Assembly (NCBI GenBank): GCA_949516455.1
Contig: CATILC010000116.1
Coordinates: forward strand, 1-14,709
Reading direction: 5' to 3'
Length of the DNA: 14,709 bases
From: Flavobacteriia bacterium
Lineage (GTDB): Bacteria; Bacteroidota; Bacteroidia; Flavobacteriales; Schleiferiaceae
Below, piece by piece: positions 1 to 7,068 of this stretch. Position 1 is the first letter of the stretch; each line of letters begins with the position of its first letter. The notes below the pieces were generated by a model. That model was not told the DNA's origin, ran no database searches, and was given only the letters and a program-made list of their open reading frames with translations. Made by a program: the position numbers and the translations under genes.

Positions 1-825
1 ACCCTCTGGTACTTCAAGTATTTCGATCACGCGCTAAGCGTGGAGGAACTCCAGGGCTATTTGCCTGTTCATCAGTCTGTCGATCAGGTGGAGCGGGCCT
101 GCAAGGAGGGTGTGGCGCAGGGCGTTCTTCTCTTTGAAGATGGTTTCTACGCGCTGGATCGCCGCTCGCTTCAAAGACGCATCTCCCTTATTGAGCACAA
201 CCGCCGCTGGATGAGGATCGGCCAGCGCATGGGTCGCTTTATTGGCCGTTTTCCCTTTGTGCGTTCGGTGATGATCTCCGGAGCACTGTCCAAAATGGGA
301 TTGAATGGAGCGGACGACGACATTGATTTCTTTTTGATCGCAGCACCTGGCCGGGTATGGACGGCGAAGTTTTTTCTGATGCTTTTCAAGAAACTGTTCC
401 TCTTGAACTCCAAGCGCTATTTCTGCATCAATCTTCTGCGGGATCAGGATCATTTAGGCTTCTCTGCCCAAGACCGATATACCGCCACCGAATTGATCTC
501 CCTTCAGCCGGTCGTGGGTGGGGCATGGCATGTGGAGCTCATGCGGCAGAATGCGTGGGTAGCGGCGCTCTTTCCAAATGCGGCTCTTCCAGAGGAGCAG
601 GATTCAGAGCTTCCATCTGAGTATCATTGGACCGAACACCTCGTGGATCGGTTTCTGGGCGATGGGTTTGAACGATGGTGCAGGGCCCGATTCGCTCGGC
701 ATGTGGCACGTCAACGAGACCGGCCAAATGCGCATTTCGAAACAGATTCGCACGCCTCGGCCTACTTTCCAAATAGTTTCAAGGAACGCATCCTGACTCA
801 TTTTCACTCCAGAAATTTCTCTTAA
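1..825 (+). CDS. Nucleotidyltransferase-domain protein with N-terminal winged-helix-like segment (5' partial)
   Basis: The frame is open from base 1 with no stop, so the gene starts outside the window and 274 codons are visible. The GTG at 40 is unlikely to be the true start, because the codons before it (reading LWYFKYFDHALS) look like the start of the small helical N-terminal region usual in this Bacteroidota family. The polymerase-beta-type nucleotidyltransferase signature is present: SGALSKMG at visible residues 93-100, then an acidic DDDIDFF with Asp107 and Asp109 as the likely metal-binding DxD pair. After this come the family-typical patches LLNSKRYFCIN and RYTATELISLQP. The natural substrate is unknown to me; a nucleotidyl or AMP transfer role follows only from the fold. 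The stop is 3 bp before a Wzz-like gene, so it is probably co-expressed with the polysaccharide genes. The family call is fairly sure; the function is not. Confidence 0.75.
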   Translation, partial: TLWYFKYFDHALSVEELQGYLPVHQSVDQVERACKEGVAQGVLLFEDGFYALDRRSLQRRISLIEHNRRWMRIGQRMGRFIGRFPFVRSVMISGALSKMGLNGADDDIDFFLIAAPGRVWTAKFFLMLFKKLFLLNSKRYFCINLLRDQDHLGFSAQDRYTATELISLQPVVGGAWHVELMRQNAWVAALFPNAALPEEQDSELPSEYHWTEHLVDRFLGDGFERWCRARFARHVARQRDRPNAHFETDSHASAYFPNSFKERILTHFHSRNFS

Positions 826-828
826 GGC

Positions 829-1581
829 ATGAAACAAAGGCTGATCATCAGCACATCGGTGGGCTTGCTGTTCCTGCTCATTGGATGGCTCCGTCCGGTC
901 CGCTTCCATTCAGAGACGAGCATCTTCGTTCCGCTGACCATGTTGGAGCGACAGATACAGCAGAATGGCATTGGCTTTGGCTCGCCAGAAGAGATCGATG
1001 CACACATTGAGTTGATGCGTTCACCCCTGGTCGAAGAGGCCTTGGAAGAGCGGTTCCCCGGATCGGCTACCGAGCTCAAAGTCTCCAAGACCCGCAATGG
1101 AGCAGTACTCATCGAGTGCTGGACCGAGGATCCGGCAGATGCGGCTGCCATGGCCATGGACGCAGTATCCATCACAGATTCGCTCAAACAGATCATGTTG
1201 ATCCAAAATGTGGGGCAGTCTCATCGCTTTGTGGCCGGTGCACTCAGAGAAAGCGAAGAGGAGATGGAGCGCATTCAACATATTTTGGATTCGCTGCGCC
1301 TGGCCTTCGATCAGGACAGCCTGATCCTGGCCTCAGAAGTCTATAAATACAACGGGATGTATTCGGCCGAGGTACAGGCCATGAACGATCTGAAGCAGCG
1401 ACTCAGCAAGCTGGACAGCTATATGCAGGCACCTGCTCCCGAATCTTATGTCATCTATCCGGCTGCTGCAGCGGAGCGTCCTTACGGTCCTCCGGCCTGG
1501 CTGATGATGCTCATTGGCTGGGGTCTGACCTTCTTGTTTCTCCATGCTGTTCGCCTGTACCGCTCAACGGGTGCTGGATGA
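829..1581 (+). CDS. Wzz-type polysaccharide chain-length determinant-like inner-membrane protein
   Basis: The 250-residue protein has the Wzz/polysaccharide co-polymerase layout. One membrane helix lies near residues 5-22, followed by a periplasmic region with predicted helical, charge-rich stretches (about 138-200), and a second membrane helix near 222-241. A Pro/Ala-rich segment (PAAAAERPYGPP, 211-222) sits just before the second helix, as is typical of Wzz proteins. The DPADAAAMAMDAV stretch (101-113) matches the DPxxA pattern of the family's N-terminal periplasmic domain. Such proteins set the modal length of O-antigen or capsule chains by acting with the Wzy polymerase. No C-terminal tyrosine-kinase domain is present. 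At 250 residues it is shorter than the roughly 320-370 of classical Wzz, so the periplasmic helices are reduced. The ATG is 3 bp after the previous stop, and the stop overlaps the next start (ATGA), so translation is probably coupled. Confidence 0.72.
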   Translation: MKQRLIISTSVGLLFLLIGWLRPVRFHSETSIFVPLTMLERQIQQNGIGFGSPEEIDAHIELMRSPLVEEALEERFPGSATELKVSKTRNGAVLIECWTEDPADAAAMAMDAVSITDSLKQIMLIQNVGQSHRFVAGALRESEEEMERIQHILDSLRLAFDQDSLILASEVYKYNGMYSAEVQAMNDLKQRLSKLDSYMQAPAPESYVIYPAAAAERPYGPPAWLMMLIGWGLTFLFLHAVRLYRSTGAG

Positions 1582-2972
1582 ACGCCGGGTTGGCCGCAAA
1601 GACAGCAGGGGGCGCAGGCATCTTAGCGATAGCGCTGGCCTATTACTTTGATCGCTTCCTTTGGGAGTCCCTCTTTTTGCTCACGGCTGCTTTGTGTTCG
1701 GCTATTTTATGGCGCAAAGACTTTTTTGATAAAGGCTTCCCGCTAATGGTTTTGGCCCTGCCGCTCTCCTTCGGTCTGGGGATCAATGAATCTACGGAGA
1801 TCGAGTTTCCGGCTGAGTTCCTGCTGCTGATCGCCGCGCCGATCGTGCTTTTGCTTCTCATAAAGGAGCGATTCAGGAGTCTGCGTTCGCACCCACTGCC
1901 CTTGATATGGATGGCAAGTTTTGCCCTTCCCGTGCTTTGGAGCGATCAGATCCTGGTCAGCTTCAAGTTCACACTCCTGAACGCCCTTTATGTCCTGGTA
2001 TTCTATTACGGAACTCTGCTTTGGAAAGGCCGGGGAGGTGATCTGCACCGACTGGTTTTCACCTTTGCCCTTGGGCTGCTTCCTGTGGTGCTGCTGGGGG
2101 CATGGCGTTTTGTCCAATTCGAATTCAATCCGGTCACCTTAAGGGGCCTTTACGAACCCTTCTTTTATTCGCATACCTACTTCGGAGCAACAGCCGCCCT
2201 ACTCGCGGCCTATTTTCTTGGAAGGTGGAGGTTGCGTCTGCATGAGCTACTTCTGTTCATGGTGTTTGCAGTCCTGACGGTCCTCAGTGGATCGCGGGCA
2301 GCCCTCTGGAGTCTGCTCATCGCTCTGTTCTTTGCCGTATTGCTTCAGCTCCCGCTGCTTTTCAGGTGGCTCATCCCCCTTCTTGGAGTTGGGGTAATCA
2401 CGACCTTGGTGATGAGCGGCTATTTCGACCCTTACTTCGAGCGCAATTCCTTCGAGAGCCACGATCCGCAGGCTTCGATCGCTGAGCGCTCCATGTCGGT
2501 GACCAATCTGAACTCTGATGTGAGCAACAGAGAACGGCTGAACCGATGGATCGCTGCCCTGAGAATGTTTCAGGAGCGTCCGCATTCGGGCTTTGGACCA
2601 GGAACCTATCAGTTCACCTACATCCCATACCAAGAGCGCAGTCTTCAAAACCGACTGACCGTGCGCAACCCGGATCATCCGCCGGAGGGTTCCGGAGGAA
2701 CAGCACACTCTGAACTGCTCTTGCAGCTTTCAGAGAACGGTTGGCCGAGCACTCTGCTTTTTCTTCTGCTGCTGGGTCGTTGGTTCCTTTTGGGAATCCG
2801 TCGGTTCGACAGACAACCGGCCTGGACGGGCCCCTTACTTTTGGGGCTGGTCACTTATTTCTTTCACATGCAGGTCAACAATTTCCTGAATCAACCGGCC
2901 TTCGCCTTTCTCTTTTGGTCCTTTGGCGCCATGATCACAGAAGGGCATGAAAAGCAGGATACAGGAAGATGA
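1578..2972 (+). CDS. O-antigen ligase/polymerase family membrane protein (WaaL/Wzy-like)
   Basis: This 464-residue protein is strongly hydrophobic with about ten to twelve membrane segments and one large hydrophilic periplasmic loop near residues 281-386. This is the Wzy_C (O-antigen ligase) architecture. The SGSRAALW motif (237-244) is the conserved arginine-containing helix end of the family. The big loop carries RERLNRWIAALRMFQERPHSGFGPGTYQ-like sequence and then AHSELLLQLSENGW, whose His377 fits the conserved functional histidine of WaaL-type ligases. Members either polymerise lipid-linked repeat units (Wzy) or transfer the finished glycan to an acceptor such as lipid A-core. Sequence alone does not separate these roles; the adjacent Wzz-like gene is compatible with a polymerase. 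It overlaps the upstream gene by 4 bp and the downstream methyltransferase gene by 4 bp, both as ATGA, so the three genes form a tight unit. Confidence 0.82.
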   Translation: MNAGLAAKTAGGAGILAIALAYYFDRFLWESLFLLTAALCSAILWRKDFFDKGFPLMVLALPLSFGLGINESTEIEFPAEFLLLIAAPIVLLLLIKERFRSLRSHPLPLIWMASFALPVLWSDQILVSFKFTLLNALYVLVFYYGTLLWKGRGGDLHRLVFTFALGLLPVVLLGAWRFVQFEFNPVTLRGLYEPFFYSHTYFGATAALLAAYFLGRWRLRLHELLLFMVFAVLTVLSGSRAALWSLLIALFFAVLLQLPLLFRWLIPLLGVGVITTLVMSGYFDPYFERNSFESHDPQASIAERSMSVTNLNSDVSNRERLNRWIAALRMFQERPHSGFGPGTYQFTYIPYQERSLQNRLTVRNPDHPPEGSGGTAHSELLLQLSENGWPSTLLFLLLLGRWFLLGIRRFDRQPAWTGPLLLGLVTYFFHMQVNNFLNQPAFAFLFWSFGAMITEGHEKQDTGR

Positions 2973-3778
2973 GCTATTACGAGGAGGTCGGAAACTACTA
3001 CGACAAGGATGCAGTCGATTTTGAGCAGCGCTATTGGAAGAATCCTGTGCTTCAGCGCATTCGTCAGTCTTTTCGGGAAGAAGTCAAGCAGCTTCCCTTC
3101 CAAAGCGCCTTGGAGATCGGTTTTGGCCCGGGCTTCGACCTGATCCACTTTGCGCGCATTTTTCCCGATGCCCAGGTGTACGGTCTGGATGTATCCCAAG
3201 AGATGGTTCAACTGGCGCAGCAAAAGATCGAGGCACATGCGCTTACCAATGCACATGTTGGGCAGGGGAGTGTAGAACACATTGCTGAGCAATTTCCTGA
3301 AACCTCTTTTGATCTGATCTATGTCTTTTTTGGTGCGCTCAATACGGTGGAGGACATCGAAAGGGCCTTTGAATGCCTCTCGGACCGCTTGGAGGATGGA
3401 GGGCGCATGGTCCTGACCTTTGTCAACAAATGGTACCTGCAGGGCATGCTGATCGAACTGCTCAAGGGCCGCCCCGTTCAGGCTTTTTCGCGATTGAAAA
3501 AAGTTTGGGGCGGTTATTCACCAACTGAATTCCTGGCAAGTCGCTGCTATTCTCCTGGAGAGATCGGCCGTTGTGCGGAGCGTGTCGGTCTGAAGTTGTT
3601 CACCCGTTCCGGCTACAGCATTTTTTCTCCAGCCTGGTATTACCACGGTCTGAATCGCCGGCTTCCCGGTCGGATGCGTCAGGCGGCCTGGGATCTGGAT
3701 CGCCGCATTGCCAACGGACCGCTTGGTGGTTTGGGTGAATATGCGCTCTACGATCTTCGCAAAGACGGATCGAAGTGA
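2969..3778 (+). CDS. Class I SAM-dependent methyltransferase
   Basis: The 269-residue protein has the Rossmann methyltransferase signature. Motif I is ALEIGFGPGFD (47-57), with the glycine-rich loop that binds S-adenosylmethionine. VYGLDVSQEM (70-79) supplies the acidic residue Asp74 that should bind the ribose hydroxyls. SFDLIYVFFGALNTVEDIERAF is the motif II/post-I region, and LEDGGRMVLTFVNKWY the strand-5 region. The order of motifs suits the Methyltransf_11/25 type. The substrate is not evident. Its position as the last gene of a coupled polysaccharide operon suggests a glycan, a lipid carrier intermediate or a small metabolite of that pathway, but this is context only. The start ATG overlaps the previous stop by 4 bp. 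The last 31 bp overlap the convergent epimerase-like gene on the other strand, so both stop codons lie inside the partner's coding sequence. Confidence 0.85.
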   Translation: MSYYEEVGNYYDKDAVDFEQRYWKNPVLQRIRQSFREEVKQLPFQSALEIGFGPGFDLIHFARIFPDAQVYGLDVSQEMVQLAQQKIEAHALTNAHVGQGSVEHIAEQFPETSFDLIYVFFGALNTVEDIERAFECLSDRLEDGGRMVLTFVNKWYLQGMLIELLKGRPVQAFSRLKKVWGGYSPTEFLASRCYSPGEIGRCAERVGLKLFTRSGYSIFSPAWYYHGLNRRLPGRMRQAAWDLDRRIANGPLGGLGEYALYDLRKDGSK

Positions 3779-4686
3779 ATGAGTTCCAAAAGCTCTGTTC
3801 GCAGACCGCTCATTTCCCGGCTCCATTCAGCTCGCCAGCCTTCATTGAGCGTTCCTATTGGAATGGAAGTGCACAAAGCCTCCGTCACGGTTTTTCCATG
3901 TCTTTTCAAGAGGGCTGATTCCGGAACCTGGACGGTGGACAGACCGAGGATGTCTGCGAGCATCTGTGAAAAATCTCTTTGGGCCACCGGTGCATAACAG
4001 ATGAGATTCTGATCGCTGAAGGGTTTGCCATCATCGGGCACACGAAGCAATTGCTTGGCGCAGCTTTCCAGAGACAGAACCGACATGAGCTGTTCTCCGC
4101 TGCCATAATAGGGCACTTTTCCTGTCTTCTTCGCCGGGTCGAGAAAGAAGGCGCGGAACCACGATCCGGGCCCAAGGATCCAGGCCGGTCGCGCCATGCG
4201 TGCATCCAGATGGCGTTCATTCCGGGCATTCAAAAATGGCTCTTCCGCTTGGAGGTAGGCGCGTGCATAGCCGATGGGGTTCAATGGCGTTTGCTCGTTC
4301 GCTTCAGAAGTCTGCGGTCCATACATCAAACTGCCGCTGCAATAGATCAAGACCGGCGCGTCTTTCATCTTCCTCAGCATTTGGATCAGTCGCTCATTGG
4401 CCGAGGCACCTTTTTGGGCAGCGGTATGTCGCTTGCGGTCACTGCTTCCCGCCATTCGGGCACAATGGAAGATCTTTTTTGGCGGATAGCGTTCCAGCAG
4501 TTCCTCAGATATTTTGTTCAGGGGGCAGACGAAGTGGTTGCTTTCCTCCATCAGACGCGCATCCATCTTCCTGTGGCCAAAGGTGATCAGGCGAGCGGGA
4601 GGATATTCCTTCATCGCCTCGATGCCAAGTGCGCGTCCGACATATCCCGTTGCGCCCAGGATCCAAATATGACCGTCTGAAGGCAT
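3748..4686 (-). CDS. NAD(P)-dependent epimerase/dehydratase-like extended SDR protein
   Basis: The 312-residue protein begins with a nucleotide-binding Rossmann motif, GATGYVG (11-17), directly after the first beta strand, which supports the ATG at 4686 as start. KKIFHCARMAGSSD (70-83) takes the place of the usual NAAA-type strand-4 region. LIYCSGSLMYGP (113-124) is the strand-5 catalytic-serine region. Extended SDRs normally carry YxxxK here, but the sequence is YARAY (140-144), with Tyr140 kept and the lysine replaced by tyrosine. RPAWILGPGSWF (166-177) matches the RPxxxxGP pattern of the C-terminal substrate domain. Relatives act on nucleotide sugars or similar carbonyl substrates. Without the lysine this protein may have an altered mechanism, or bind NAD(P) without classical catalysis. 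It is transcribed towards the polysaccharide operon and divergently from the DUF2079 gene. The family is secure; substrate and activity are unknown. Confidence 0.78.
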   Translation of the reverse strand: MPSDGHIWILGATGYVGRALGIEAMKEYPPARLITFGHRKMDARLMEESNHFVCPLNKISEELLERYPPKKIFHCARMAGSSDRKRHTAAQKGASANERLIQMLRKMKDAPVLIYCSGSLMYGPQTSEANEQTPLNPIGYARAYLQAEEPFLNARNERHLDARMARPAWILGPGSWFRAFFLDPAKKTGKVPYYGSGEQLMSVLSLESCAKQLLRVPDDGKPFSDQNLICYAPVAQRDFSQMLADILGLSTVQVPESALLKRHGKTVTEALCTSIPIGTLNEGWRAEWSREMSGLRTELLELIHFDPSLRRS

Positions 4687-4700
4687 GGTCCGAATATACC

Positions 4701-4724
4701 ATGAGCGGTGATTCGACCGCTCAT
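4701..4724. promoter_or_regulatory. Perfect 9-bp inverted repeat in a divergent intergenic spacer
   Basis: The arms ATGAGCGGT (4701-4709) and ACCGCTCAT (4716-4724) are exact reverse complements around the 6-base spacer GATTCG. They lie in the 73-bp gap between the divergent epimerase-like and DUF2079 genes. A second, looser pair, CCGAAT (4690-4695) and ATTCGG (4742-4747), brackets it. The position suits an operator shared by both promoters, or a hairpin in one 5' leader. No strong T-run follows on either strand, so an intrinsic terminator is less likely. The structure is seen directly; the regulatory role is inferred. Confidence 0.45.
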
Positions 4725-4759
4725 TTCAGACTCTCTTGAAGATTCGGCAACTTGCGGGC

Positions 4760-6214
4760 ATGCCTTCCCTGCACAAATGGAAAAGCTTGGATGCCTGGAT
4801 CGTTTTGATCGCTGGTTGTCTGCTGGCGGCCATTCCTGTGGCCAATCATCTGCTTTTTAGGACCTACGCCCTCGACCTTGGCTTTTACACCCACGCCCTC
4901 TTTGAATACCGTCAGTTCCGCTTGGCAGACAGCGATATGCTGCTGGCCTTTCATGAGCCACATCTGGCTTCGCACTTTGACCTGTATCTGCCCCTGATCA
5001 GCCCCTTGTCCTGGATCTTTGGATCGTGGACCCTTCTTCTTGTCCAATGGTTTGCCGTGCTGATGGCGGGCGTAGCCATTCGGCGGTACATACAGCCCAC
5101 CGATCCATGGGTGGCAGGATTCGCTCAGCTGGGCTTTTATGCATTCTACGGCATACACAACGCACTGGCTTTTGATTATCACTCCAATGTGGTGGCCGCC
5201 TGTCTGTTGCCCTGGATGTTCTTGGCACTCAGGAACGATAAGTGGGTTCAGGCCGCTGTCTGGCTTGTTCTCATCTGGCTGGGGAAAGAAAACATGAGCC
5301 TGTGGATGGTTTTTGTTGGCTTGGGCTGGGCCTTGGATCGCCGTTCCCAGAGCGCGCAAAGAAATTGGGGGCTTTGGGCGGCATTCGCCTCCTTGGTCTA
5401 CTTCATCGCCGTGATGGGTTGGTGGATGCCGGCGCTCTCTTCCTCGGGCGGTTACAGAGGGTTTCTGTACCACTTTGCGCTGGGCGACACTCCATTGGAA
5501 GCCCTTTCCTATGTTCTTGCGCATCCCTTTGATGCGGCCAAATTGTTCCTCTACCACAAGCTGGGCGATGCGAGCCCTGCCGTCTACAAGGTGGAATTGT
5601 TCCAGTTTCTGTTGCTTTCCGGGCTTGCCGTTCTGGCATTTCGTCCGGCCTGGCTGCTGATGGTCTTCCCGATCCTTGCACAGAAACTCTGGCACGACAG
5701 TCCGTTCATGTGGGGCATCGGTTCTCAGTATTCAGTGGAATTCGCGCCGCTGCTCATCATCGGGGCCTTCGAGCTTTTTGCAGGTATGCGCATGCGGTCA
5801 TGGGCCTTTGGGCTGGCCTTGGTCCAGCTGTCGGGCATCATCGCTGTCAATGCCATGAATGCCACAGAGACAGTGGTCTACAACGAGAAGACGCGGCTCA
5901 GGATCTTCCGTAAAGCGCACTACCGACAGGATGCATTGGATGTGGATGCGGTTCGGCGTTACATCGCCAAAGAGATCCCGCGGGACGCATCCGTTTCAGC
6001 GGCATCTCCACTGGTCCCGCATTTGGCCTTTCGGGAAGATATCTACGAGTTTCCCCTGCTGAAGGACGCTCAGCACATGATCTTACTACCGGGCATCAGT
6101 GTCTATCCGGTGGACCCGAATTGTTTTGACGCATTGATGGAGGAGATCCGGGCGACCGGACAATGGAAGCTGATGCATGAGGGCCCTGGCTGGAGCCATT
6201 ACATGAAACAATGA
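4760..6214 (+). CDS. DUF2079 family polytopic membrane protein (GT-C-like)
   Basis: The protein is 484 residues from the ATG at 4760. An in-frame TTG at 4736 would add eight residues, but ATG is preferred because the first membrane helix (about 12-33) follows directly and the extra residues show no conserved feature. Hallmarks of DUF2079 are visible. YALDLGFYTHAL (36-47) is the acidic motif in the first external loop. ASHFDLYLPLISPL (70-83) matches the family's HFSP-like segment. FDYHSNVVAACLLPW (138-152) and GKEN (175-178) follow. About nine to eleven membrane helices are likely, ending in a soluble C-terminal region of roughly 100 residues. DUF2079 proteins share the fold pattern of GT-C glycosyltransferases, which use polyprenyl-linked sugars, but no reaction is established for this one. 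It stands alone between the divergent spacer and the etf operon; a link to the nearby polysaccharide genes is plausible only by position. Confidence 0.8.
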   Translation: MPSLHKWKSLDAWIVLIAGCLLAAIPVANHLLFRTYALDLGFYTHALFEYRQFRLADSDMLLAFHEPHLASHFDLYLPLISPLSWIFGSWTLLLVQWFAVLMAGVAIRRYIQPTDPWVAGFAQLGFYAFYGIHNALAFDYHSNVVAACLLPWMFLALRNDKWVQAAVWLVLIWLGKENMSLWMVFVGLGWALDRRSQSAQRNWGLWAAFASLVYFIAVMGWWMPALSSSGGYRGFLYHFALGDTPLEALSYVLAHPFDAAKLFLYHKLGDASPAVYKVELFQFLLLSGLAVLAFRPAWLLMVFPILAQKLWHDSPFMWGIGSQYSVEFAPLLIIGAFELFAGMRMRSWAFGLALVQLSGIIAVNAMNATETVVYNEKTRLRIFRKAHYRQDALDVDAVRRYIAKEIPRDASVSAASPLVPHLAFREDIYEFPLLKDAQHMILLPGISVYPVDPNCFDALMEEIRATGQWKLMHEGPGWSHYMKQ

Positions 6215-6309
6215 GCAACAGGCTGCTGGCTTGCCGAAAAGTCCTTTGTTGGCCGGTGGTCTTCCGCGTGCGTGTCGTAATTTAGAGGAATCCTTAAAGA
6301 CCCATTCGA

Positions 6310-7056
6310 ATGAAGATACTGGTCTGTATCAGCCACGTCCCCGATACCACTTCCAAGATCAATTTCACGGCCGACAATAAGGCTTTCGATGCCAACGGCG
6401 TGCAATTCGTCATCAATCCGTATGATGAATTTGGTCTGACACGCGCCCTGTGGTTCAAAGAGAAGGAAGGCGGGAGCATCACGGTTCTCAATGTAGGGAG
6501 CGCAGCCACTGAGCCCACCCTGAGGAAGGCATTGGCCATTGGTGCCGATGACGCGGTCCGCATCGATGCGGAGCCTACGGACGCTTATTTTGTCGCCTGT
6601 CAGATCGCGGACCACGCCAAGACGGAGAACTACGACCTGATCATCATGGGCAGGGAGAGCATTGATTACAACGGAAGCCAGGTGCCTGGCATGGTGGCTG
6701 AATTGCTCGGTTTTCCATTCGTCAATGCCTGTGTGGGAATGGAAGTGCAAGGAGGAACGGCCGAGTGCATCCGGGAGATAGATGGTGGAAAAGAGACCGT
6801 GGAGGCTTCTTTACCCATGGTCGTAGCCGGTCAGAAAGGTCTTGTGGAGGAGAAAGATCTGCGCATCCCGAATATGCGCGGCATCATGACGGCCAGAAGC
6901 AAGCCACTGAATGTTCGGCCGGCGGTGGAGGCCACTCAGCGCACAGAAGCGATTTCATACGAGAAGCCTCAGGCCAAGGCAGCTGTTCGCATGATCGATG
7001 CGGAGAATATGGAGGAGCTGGTTCGTTTGCTGCACGAGGAAGCCAAAGTCATTTAA
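6310..7056 (+). CDS. etfB: Electron transfer flavoprotein subunit beta
   Basis: EtfB pairs with EtfA to form the soluble heterodimer that takes electrons from acyl-CoA and related dehydrogenases and passes them towards the quinone pool. The 248-residue length is normal. MKILVCISHVPDT at the N-terminus, FVINPYDEFGLTRAL (33-47), the region around LNVGSAATEPTLRKALAIGADDA, and MGRESIDYNGSQVPGMVAELLG are the nucleotide-binding segments in the usual order; the beta subunit binds structural AMP here. GGKETVEASLPMVVAGQKGL and DLRIPNMRGIMTARSKPL match the conserved ETF-beta signature and C-terminal region. The ATG at 6310 starts directly on the first beta strand. It opens the operon etfB-etfA-nuclease-transporter, with a 95-bp upstream gap. 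The weak TAATTTAG at 6278-6285 resembles the Bacteroidota -7 element but has no well-spaced -33 partner. Confidence 0.95.
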   Translation: MKILVCISHVPDTTSKINFTADNKAFDANGVQFVINPYDEFGLTRALWFKEKEGGSITVLNVGSAATEPTLRKALAIGADDAVRIDAEPTDAYFVACQIADHAKTENYDLIIMGRESIDYNGSQVPGMVAELLGFPFVNACVGMEVQGGTAECIREIDGGKETVEASLPMVVAGQKGLVEEKDLRIPNMRGIMTARSKPLNVRPAVEATQRTEAISYEKPQAKAAVRMIDAENMEELVRLLHEEAKVI

Positions 7057-7068
7057 AAACCAAACAAC

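Noticed and set aside
3979..4680. Open frame of 233 codons on the plus strand
   Set aside because: It is antisense to the SDR-like gene, whose GATGYVG and downstream motifs show which strand is coding.
4736..4759. TTG start for the DUF2079 protein
   Set aside because: An ATG eight codons later lies just ahead of the first membrane helix; the TTG has no visible ribosome-binding site and adds nothing conserved.
4721..5695. Long open frame of 324 codons on the minus strand
   Set aside because: It is antisense to the DUF2079 gene, rich in Gln, His, Pro and Lys with no recognisable domain, and the plus-strand frame shows clear membrane-protein motifs.
6278..6285. TAATTTAG as a Bacteroidota -7 promoter element for etfB
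   Set aside because: It departs from TAnnTTTG at the end, and the nearest TTG -33 candidate (6249-6251) is 26 bases away, too far for the usual spacing.
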